Assembly (NCBI RefSeq): GCF_014199595.1
Contig: NZ_JACHNX010000001.1
Coordinates: 496,001-560,000 of the forward strand
From: Sphingomonas yabuuchiae
Lineage (GTDB): Bacteria; Pseudomonadota; Alphaproteobacteria; Sphingomonadales; Sphingomonadaceae
Direction: 5' to 3'
Length of the DNA: 64,000 nucleotides
Below, one piece after another: positions 58,378-64,000 of this stretch (within the stretch, counting starts at the first letter, position 1; each line of letters opens with the position of its first letter). Below the pieces are notes generated by a model that saw nothing but the letters and a program-made list of their open reading frames with translations, did not search any database and was not told the DNA's origin. Made by a program: the position numbers and the translations under genes.

Positions 58378-59106
58378 ATGGAGCGGGGCCGCGCCGTGCT
58401 CGTCGCCCCGCTGCTGGCCCTGGCGCACTGGGCCTTGCCGCCGCGCTGTCCGGGCTGTGCCGAGCCGGTGGAGGCGGATCATCGTTTCTGTGGGCCGTGT
58501 TGGGGGCAGTTGCGGTTCCTGGACGCGCTGGGTTGTACGGGTTGCGGAATGCCGCTGGGCGGGCTGACGGGGCGATGCGGGGCATGTCTGGCGGATCCGC
58601 CGCGTCATGCGGGGGTGTATGCGGCCGTTGCTTACGGCCCCATCGCGCGCGAGCTGCCGATCCGGCTGAAACATGGCGGGCGGATCGGTGTGGCCGAGAC
58701 GATGGCGGGACCAATGGCGCGGCGGATGCCGCCGGGGGCGGACCTGCTGATCCCCGTTCCGCTTCACCGTTGGCGCCTGTGGCGGCGCGGCTTCAACCAG
58801 GCGGTGCTGATCGGCGAGGGCGTGTCGCGTCGCAGCGGGGTGCCGATGGCGCGGCACGTCCTCCAGCGGGTACGCACGACGCCGCTGTTGCGCGGACTCT
58901 CCCCCAAACAGCGGCGCGCGGCGGTGACGGCGGCGTTTCGCGTCACCGACCCAGCGGCGGTGAAGGGGCGGCATGTCGTGCTGGTCGACGATGTCTATAC
59001 CACCGGCGCGACGGCCGGGGCCTGCGTCCGGGTGTTGCTGGCGGCCGGGGCGGCATCGGTGGCGATCCTGTGCTGGGCGCGGGTCATCGAAGGGGCGGGC
59101 GATTGA
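58378..59106 (+). CDS. comF: ComF family phosphoribosyltransferase-like protein
   Basis: ATG 58378 is taken (ATG 58345 is also in frame); 242 residues. The N-terminal zinc finger has CPGCAEPVEADHRFCGPCWG and CTGCGMPLGGLTGRCGACLA. The C-terminal PRTase fold has the PRPP loop VVLVDDVYTTGATAGACVRV and LIPVPLHRWRLWRRGFNQAV. ComF proteins support DNA uptake in transformation and relate to gluconate periplasmic-type PRTases. It is divergent from the BioC-like gene; grxC follows after 31 bp. Confidence 0.9.
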   Translation: MERGRAVLVAPLLALAHWALPPRCPGCAEPVEADHRFCGPCWGQLRFLDALGCTGCGMPLGGLTGRCGACLADPPRHAGVYAAVAYGPIARELPIRLKHGGRIGVAETMAGPMARRMPPGADLLIPVPLHRWRLWRRGFNQAVLIGEGVSRRSGVPMARHVLQRVRTTPLLRGLSPKQRRAAVTAAFRVTDPAAVKGRHVVLVDDVYTTGATAGACVRVLLAAGAASVAILCWARVIEGAGD

Positions 59107-59137
59107 CAAGCGGCGTCCCGCGACACACCTGAAGGAC

Positions 59138-59395
59138 ATGGCAAAGGTCGAAATCTACACCAAGGCGTTCTGCCCCTATTGCACGCGGGCCAAGGCGCTG
59201 CTCGCCTCCAAGGGCGTCGAGCCCCAGGAATATGACATCAGCATGGGCGGCCCCCAGCGTGCCGAGATGATCCAGCGCGCGAACGGTCGTACCACCGTGC
59301 CGCAGGTCTTTATCGACGGACAGCATATCGGCGGCTCGGACGATCTGGCGGCGCTGGACAAGCGCGGAGGGCTCGACCCGCTTCTGGCGGCATGA
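59138..59395 (+). CDS. grxC: Glutaredoxin 3
   Basis: ATG 59138 (GAAGGAC upstream) gives 85 residues, the GrxC length. The active site is FCPYCTRAKALL; TTVPQVFIDG and HIGGSDDLAALD bind glutathione. The protein reduces disulfides with glutathione in the cytosol. Its stop overlaps the nitrilase-family gene by 4 bp, so the two are co-translated with DUF1178. Confidence 0.95.
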   Translation: MAKVEIYTKAFCPYCTRAKALLASKGVEPQEYDISMGGPQRAEMIQRANGRTTVPQVFIDGQHIGGSDDLAALDKRGGLDPLLAA

Positions 59396-60216
59396 CCCGA
59401 ATCGCGGTGTTGCAGATGACGGCGGGGATCGATCCCGCCGCCAATGCCGGGGTTCTGGAGCGTGCCATCACCGAGGCGGCGGCAAAGGGCGCGGCGATGC
59501 TGTTCACGCCGGAGATGTCCGGGCTGATCGACCGCGATCGTACGCGGGCGGCGGCGCATCTGGTGTCGGAAGGCGAAGATCCGGTGCTTGCCCGCGTGCG
59601 CGCGGCGGCGGCGGCGCATGGCCTGTGGGTCCATCTCGGCTCGCTGGCGGTGCGGGAAGCGGACGGGCGGTTGGCCAATCGCGGCTATGTCATCGACGAC
59701 CATGGCGACATCCGCGCCCGCTATGACAAGATGCACCTGTTCGACGTCGATCTGCCCAGCGGCGAAAGCTGGCGCGAATCGGCATCCTATGCGCCGGGCG
59801 AGCAGGCCGTGGTGGTCGATACGCCGGTCGGTCGTCTGGGCCTCGCCATCTGTTACGACCTGCGTTTCCCGGCGCTGTTCGCCGCGCTGACCGAGGCGGG
59901 GGCGACGATCCTGTCGGTGCCCGCCGCCTTTACCCGGCCGACCGGCGCGGCGCACTGGCATGTGCTGCTCCGCGCCCGCGCGATCGAGGCGGGGGTGCAT
60001 CTGGTCGCCGCCGCCCAGACCGGCGAGCACCAGGACGGTCGCGCCACCTATGGCCATTCGCTGGTCGTCGGCCCCTGGGGCGAGGTGCTGCTCGACATGG
60101 GCGAGGCGGCGGGGCTGGGCTTTGCCGAGATCGATCCGGCGCAGGTCGAGTCGGTCCGCGAACGCCTGCCCGCCATTCGCCATCGCCGTGCCATTCCGCC
60201 GGTGGTGGTGGCATGA
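59392..60216 (+). CDS. Carbon-nitrogen hydrolase (Nit1/Nit2-like)
   Basis: The 274-residue product has the Glu-Lys-Cys triad: Glu in MLFTPEMSGLI, Lys in RARYDKMHLFDVDL and Cys in GLAICYDLRFPALFAALT. These segments and the length fit the Nit group, which hydrolyses deaminated glutathione or omega-amides in the cytosol. Overlap with grxC supports a link to glutathione metabolism. The next gene, DUF1178, overlaps its end by 4 bp. Confidence 0.92.
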   Translation: MTRIAVLQMTAGIDPAANAGVLERAITEAAAKGAAMLFTPEMSGLIDRDRTRAAAHLVSEGEDPVLARVRAAAAAHGLWVHLGSLAVREADGRLANRGYVIDDHGDIRARYDKMHLFDVDLPSGESWRESASYAPGEQAVVVDTPVGRLGLAICYDLRFPALFAALTEAGATILSVPAAFTRPTGAAHWHVLLRARAIEAGVHLVAAAQTGEHQDGRATYGHSLVVGPWGEVLLDMGEAAGLGFAEIDPAQVESVRERLPAIRHRRAIPPVVVA

Positions 60217-60644
60217 TCGTCTTCGATCTGCGCTGTGCGGGCGGCCATGTGTTCGAGGCCTGGTTCGCCTCCTCGACCGCCTATGCCGAACAGCGCGACA
60301 AGGCGCTGGTCGAGTGCCCGCTATGCGGCGACCGCAGCATCGAGAAGGCGGTGATGGCGCCGCAGATCGCCGCCAAGGGCAACAGCAAGCCCGGTCTGCC
60401 CAGCCCGCAGGCGATGAAGGCCGCGCTCGAACATCTCGCCCAGGCGCAGGCGAAGATGCTGGAGACCTCCACCTGGGTCGGCGGTGCCTTTGCCGAGAAG
60501 GCACGCGCCATGCATGAGGGCGAGGCGCCCGTGACGCAGATCCACGGTCAGGCCAGCCTGGCCGAGGCCAAGGCGCTGATCGAAGACGGAGTGCCGGTCG
60601 CCCCCTTGCCCTTGCCCGTGGTGCCGCCAAAGCTCGCCAACTGA
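60213..60644 (+). CDS. DUF1178 protein
   Basis: The 143-residue product shows the family start MIVFDLRCAGGHVFEAWFAS, the zinc-ribbon-like VECPLCGDRSIEKAVMAP and the end KALIEDGVPVAPLPLPVVPP. DUF1178 is conserved in Alpha- and Betaproteobacteria next to grxC and the Nit-like gene; function is unknown. It closes a three-gene overlapping operon and is followed by a tRNA gene. Confidence 0.92.
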   Translation: MIVFDLRCAGGHVFEAWFASSTAYAEQRDKALVECPLCGDRSIEKAVMAPQIAAKGNSKPGLPSPQAMKAALEHLAQAQAKMLETSTWVGGAFAEKARAMHEGEAPVTQIHGQASLAEAKALIEDGVPVAPLPLPVVPPKLAN

Positions 60645-60713
60645 CCGGCCATCGCGCCCGTCAAACCGCTCTGGACCACGCCGCGCCCCGCCTGTATCAC
60701 CCGGCCTGCATGG

Positions 60714-60790
60714 GGCCCCGTAGCTCAGCAGGATAGAGCATCAGATTCCTAATCTGAGGGCCACTGGTTCGAATCCAGTCGGGGTCACCA
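60714..60790 (+). tRNA. tRNA-Arg (anticodon CCT)
   Basis: The 77-base cloverleaf folds fully: acceptor GGCCCCG with CGGGGTC (one G-T pair), D-arm GCTCAGCAGGATAGAGC, anticodon stem TCAGA/TCTGA with loop TTCCTAA (anticodon CCT, codon AGG), T-arm CTGGTTCGAATCCAG and encoded ACCA 3' end. No integrase or element follows it, so no att site is evident. Confidence 0.96.
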
Positions 60791-60932
60791 TGCAAGATGT
60801 CGGCCGCGTCCGTTATAAATCGGCAATCATAACGATTGCGAAACGGCTTTCCGGCAAGTCAATCGACAATCATGCCATGAAACGCGATCTTAAGAGGTCG
60901 ATGCGATAACCGCCTCATATTCCGGGTGGTGC

Positions 60933-62816
60933 ATGATGAAAAACCTCAAGATCAGCGGCAAATTGTTCGTGGCGTTCGGCATCCTTGCCACCGCCCTGGT
61001 CGTCACGATGGTGCTGTCCATCATGAGCCAGCAGCATCTGAACAGCGTGGCCGAGAATCTGGGGCGCGTTCGCCGCGACAAGCTGGTCGCCATTTCGCAG
61101 ATCAACACCGCGACGTCCGACTACCGCGTCTCCGAGGCGACGGTCGTTCTTTCGACCGAACCCGATCAGATCGACGCCGCCTATCGCGACCTTCAGGAAC
61201 GGTCGCAGATGATCGCCAAGAGCGAAGCCTTTCTGGACCGGGCTTTGTCATCGCCCAAGGCGATCGAACAATTCCGCAGCTTTCGAGACCATTGGGGTCA
61301 GTTCGAGCAGCAGTCGCGCAAGACGATCGATCTCGGCCGCCAGAATCTGAATACGGAGGCGCTGGCCAGTTTTCGGGCCAGCAAGCGTATGTACGATACG
61401 GCGAACAAGGACGCCTCCATCATGACCGACATTCAGGTCGCTTTGATGGACAAGGAAATGAACGAGGCGAATCAGGACTATATCTGGTCGCGCAATGCCT
61501 CGATCGCCATTTCGGTGCTGGTGCTCGCCCTGACGGCCTATCTGCTGATGACCCTGATCCGCGGTATCGCCAATCCGCTGGCGGCGATGACCGCCGCGAT
61601 GCGGCGGCTGGCGGCGGGGGATCTGAACACCAGACTGGAGGTCGAACCGCGTCGCGACGAGGTGGGCCAGTTGGCCGACGCGATGGTCTCGTTCCGTGAC
61701 CAGCTTGTCGGGGCGGAGCGCGCCAAGGCCGAACAGACCAGCCTGATCGTCAGCAGCATCGGCAGCGGCCTCGACGCGCTGGCGCAGGGCGACCTGACCA
61801 AGCGGATCGAGGCGGACCTGACCGGGCCGTTCGCAAAGCTGAAGCAGGATTTCAACAACGCGATGGACTCGGTGTCCGCCACGCTGACCGCCGTGAACGC
61901 CAGCGCGCAGGGGATCACCAACGGCGCCGCCGACATCCGCGAGGCGTCGGACGACCTGTCGCACCGCACCGAGCAGCAGGCGGCCAGCCTGGAGGAAACC
62001 GCCGCCGCGATGCACGAGATCACCGAGACGGTGCGCGAGACGGCGGAAAACGCCAAGCGCGCCAATCAGGCGGTCACCGAAACCCGCACCGATGCCGACC
62101 AGTCGACCGATGTGGTGCGCAAGGCCGTCGAGGCGATGCATGGCATCGAACGCTCGTCGCATGAGATCAGCGAGATCATCGCGGTGATCGACGGCATCGC
62201 CTTCCAGACCAATTTGCTGGCGCTGAACGCCGGTGTCGAAGCGGCGCGCGCCGGTGACGCGGGCAAGGGCTTCGCGGTCGTCGCCTCCGAGGTGCGGGCG
62301 CTGGCGCAGCGTTCGGCCGACGCGGCCAAGGACGTGAAGGAGCGGATCACCGCTTCGACCCAGCAGGTCGATACCGGGGTGCAACTGGTCGCGCAGGCGG
62401 GCAATGCGCTGACCCGCATCACCGGGCGGATCGGCGAGATCAACGCGCTTGTCTCCGACATCGCCTCGGCCGCGGCGCAGCAGGCGACCGGCCTGCAGCA
62501 GGTGAACACCGCCGTCGCCGAGATGGACGGCGTGACCCAGCAGAATGCCGCGATGGTCGAACAGGCCACCGCCGCCGCGCGCAGCCTGTCCGAGGAAACC
62601 GGCCACATGACCCGCGAGGTCGGCCGCTTCCGCCTGATCGACGGCGGCATGGTCGCGCGGGCCCCCGCGCCGGTGGTCCATCACTCGCCGGTCCACCAGC
62701 TTCAGGCCCGGGTGGCGCAGGCGACGCCCCGCATCGCCGCCGCTCCGCGCGTCGCCCGCGCATCGAGTGCCGCCGCCGCGGTCGTGGTCGACGACGGCGA
62801 CTGGTCGGAATTCTGA
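60933..62816 (+). CDS. Methyl-accepting chemotaxis protein
   Basis: ATG 60933 (or 60936) starts a 627-residue receptor: TM1 (GKLFVAFGILATALVVTMVL), a periplasmic four-helix domain (about 35-190), TM2 (NASIAISVLVLALTAYLLMT), two HAMP-like units (GIANPLAAMTAAMRRLAAGD; GDLTKRIEADLTGPFAKLKQ) and the signalling domain with IIAVIDGIAFQTNLLALNAG and VEAARAGDAGKGFAVVASEV. The end DDGDWSEF resembles a pentapeptide-type CheR/CheB tether. It controls CheA through CheW. No che genes are near. Confidence 0.95.
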   Translation: MMKNLKISGKLFVAFGILATALVVTMVLSIMSQQHLNSVAENLGRVRRDKLVAISQINTATSDYRVSEATVVLSTEPDQIDAAYRDLQERSQMIAKSEAFLDRALSSPKAIEQFRSFRDHWGQFEQQSRKTIDLGRQNLNTEALASFRASKRMYDTANKDASIMTDIQVALMDKEMNEANQDYIWSRNASIAISVLVLALTAYLLMTLIRGIANPLAAMTAAMRRLAAGDLNTRLEVEPRRDEVGQLADAMVSFRDQLVGAERAKAEQTSLIVSSIGSGLDALAQGDLTKRIEADLTGPFAKLKQDFNNAMDSVSATLTAVNASAQGITNGAADIREASDDLSHRTEQQAASLEETAAAMHEITETVRETAENAKRANQAVTETRTDADQSTDVVRKAVEAMHGIERSSHEISEIIAVIDGIAFQTNLLALNAGVEAARAGDAGKGFAVVASEVRALAQRSADAAKDVKERITASTQQVDTGVQLVAQAGNALTRITGRIGEINALVSDIASAAAQQATGLQQVNTAVAEMDGVTQQNAAMVEQATAAARSLSEETGHMTREVGRFRLIDGGMVARAPAPVVHHSPVHQLQARVAQATPRIAAAPRVARASSAAAAVVVDDGDWSEF

Positions 62817-62850
62817 TCCCCCTAAAGGGGGAGGCGGCAAAGCCTGTTCG

Positions 62851-63708
62851 TTACAATTGCCCGACGATCGTCCCGGCGCGGATCGCTTGTCCCTCGACCA
62901 GCGATCCCGCCAGTGTCATGCCCTTGGGCAGGAACAGGATGATGGTCGAGCCATGCTCGAACCAGCCCATTTCCTCTCCCTTGCCAATGCGGGCGGAACA
63001 GGCGGTGCGGCCGGGGCCGTGGTCGCGGAGTGTCGCAACGGTATCCAGGCAGTGGAGGCGGATGCTCGCCACCAGGATCGCCGCGACCGGCACGATCAGC
63101 AGCGGCTGGCCCGAGATCAACATCCGCGCCTCGATCACCGCGCGTTCGTTGCGGCAGAACAGGCGCTCGACCCGTTTCAACGCGATGGGATTCACGTTCC
63201 AGCAGTCGCCCGACAGATAGGTCACGCCCTCCACCACGATATCCGTCGGCGCATGGAAACGATGATACATGCCCGCCGTCAGCCGCAGGGTCAGGAACGA
63301 CCCGTCGCGGAAACGCTCGACCAGTCCGGGATCGGGGATCAGGTCGCCCAGCGTATAGGGGAAGCCCTTTACCTGATAGAGCCGGTCGCCCTCGATCCGG
63401 CCATGTGCGCCGACCAGTGCGTCGCAGGGGGAGGCGATGGTATCGGGGTCGCTGTCGAAGACGCGCGCGCCGTCGCGCAAGGGACGGACGAAACCGTCGC
63501 GCAGCGATCGGAACCGGGTCGTGCGCGCATCCGACAGGTCGACGCCTGCGAAGAATTTCCAAAGCGCCAGGCTGGGCCTGGCGATCAGCGGATGCTCGAT
63601 CCGGGCAAGCCACCCGACCAGTTTCGTCGCGAATCGACGCGGCAGGCGGTTGGTGACGAGGAAATTGATGTCCTCGTTCAGGAAGAACCGCATGATGGGT
63701 CCGCGCAT
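62851..63708 (-). CDS. psd: Phosphatidylserine decarboxylase proenzyme
   Basis: ATG 63708 is chosen because GGAGG lies seven bases before it (ATG 63714 is too close). The 285-residue protein has the catalytic dyad region LTAGMYHRFHAPTDIVVEGV and the autocleavage site GWFEHGSTIILF, where G-S-T yields the pyruvoyl group. The enzyme makes phosphatidylethanolamine at the inner membrane. It is divergent from a class III aminotransferase gene start. Confidence 0.92.
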   Translation of the reverse strand: MRGPIMRFFLNEDINFLVTNRLPRRFATKLVGWLARIEHPLIARPSLALWKFFAGVDLSDARTTRFRSLRDGFVRPLRDGARVFDSDPDTIASPCDALVGAHGRIEGDRLYQVKGFPYTLGDLIPDPGLVERFRDGSFLTLRLTAGMYHRFHAPTDIVVEGVTYLSGDCWNVNPIALKRVERLFCRNERAVIEARMLISGQPLLIVPVAAILVASIRLHCLDTVATLRDHGPGRTACSARIGKGEEMGWFEHGSTIILFLPKGMTLAGSLVEGQAIRAGTIVGQL

Positions 63709-63746
63709 TGTCATGCCTCCGTCATGGGTACGCGGTCAAAGGCCGC

Positions 63747-64000
63747 ATGAACCCGATTCTCACTGGCCTGCTGGCCGCTTCCGCCGGTGCCGTTGCCCTG
63801 ACGAAGGGGCATCGGCGGCTGACCCTGTCGCGCGCCAAGCATCCGGGGCTGGGCGGGCATGTTCGCATGGCCAAGCGGATTGCCGGGCAGATCCCGTTCT
63901 ACAGCTATGGCGAGGACCGCTTCTTCCGCGTCGACGATGCGCCGGACGCGATTGCCGACCAGCGGCGCGCGGGCTTCGAGCGGTTGGGCGCGGTCTTCGC
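63747..64000 (+). CDS. Class III aminotransferase-like protein (5' part only)
   Basis: ATG 63747 opens MNPILTGLLAASAGAVALTK; 84 codons are seen before the window edge. The frame is open to the end, with RLTLSRAKHPGLGGHVRMAK, IPFYSYGEDRFFRVDDAPDA and DQRRAGFERLGAVF. This N-terminus resembles, from memory, the PLP-dependent class III (glutamate-1-semialdehyde-like) aminotransferases of sphingomonads, which may take part in sphingolipid or lipid metabolism. The catalytic part lies outside, so the assignment is tentative. Confidence 0.5.
   Translation, partial: MNPILTGLLAASAGAVALTKGHRRLTLSRAKHPGLGGHVRMAKRIAGQIPFYSYGEDRFFRVDDAPDAIADQRRAGFERLGAVF

Noticed and set aside
60714..60790. tRNA as integration site of an element
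   Set aside because: No integrase and no repeated tRNA 3' end is seen nearby; neighbours are ordinary core genes.

Overview
The window reads as chromosomal DNA of a sphingomonad (Alphaproteobacteria, Sphingomonadaceae, probably Sphingomonas). The base composition is GC-rich throughout. The housekeeping proteins (Dcd, DnaB, the CysH/DUF934/CysI/DUF2849/CobA run, UPF0262, TamA/TamB) look alphaproteobacterial, and the intergenic palindromes contain the GAGCGAAGTCGAAG core common in sphingomonads. The family-level call is an inference from recognition; no search was run.

Positions 1 to about 23,130 form an accessory region, probably a genomic island whose left end lies outside the window. From left to right it holds: (i) a truncated conserved element-borne protein and a decayed HTH gene; (ii) an overlapping operon (1340-5838) encoding a four-TM coiled-coil protein, a membrane-anchored vWA-like protein, a MotA/ExbB-like four-TM protein with a very long helical tail, and a MotB-like single-TM coiled-coil protein with an acidic residue inside the TM and an unassigned C-terminal domain, followed by a periplasmic SH3 gene interrupted by an in-frame stop and a secreted thermonuclease; (iii) a convergent secreted PDZ-SHOCT protein; (iv) an HNH nuclease gene overlapping a methyltransferase-HNH fusion gene; (v) several membrane or secreted hypotheticals and an IS5-type transposase remnant; (vi) an atypical type II CBASS locus (patatin phospholipase, CD-NTase, E1-E2 ligase, no JAB protease), divergent from a CapH/CapP-like repressor and metallopeptidase pair and extended by DUF2235 hydrolase, secreted DRGH nuclease, lipoprotein and small helical protein genes. 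The island ends at two tandem 22-bp repeats directly 3' of dcd.

From 23,135 onward the window is core genome: dcd, a MerR regulator, cdd/GH25/UPF0262, dnaB, an assimilatory sulfur cluster with selO and astD on the same strand, an alpha/beta hydrolase, a GT4 glycosyltransferase, a nitronate monooxygenase-like enzyme, a D-2-hydroxyacid dehydrogenase, thiolase, prepilin peptidase, tamA-tamB, an M20 peptidase (ArgE-like), an EAL protein with a hybrid kinase and a receiver, a BioC-like methyltransferase, comF, grxC, a nitrilase-family hydrolase, DUF1178, tRNA-Arg(CCT), a chemoreceptor, psd and the start of a class III aminotransferase. GC-rich inverted repeats of several shared families sit between core genes.

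The most notable candidate for an undescribed system is the 1340-6990 motor-like envelope operon. It has the logic of Zorya (an ion-channel motor pair with a long cytoplasmic tail plus a nuclease) but different partner proteins. The extended, Cap3-less CBASS locus and the methyltransferase-HNH fusion operon are the next most interesting.
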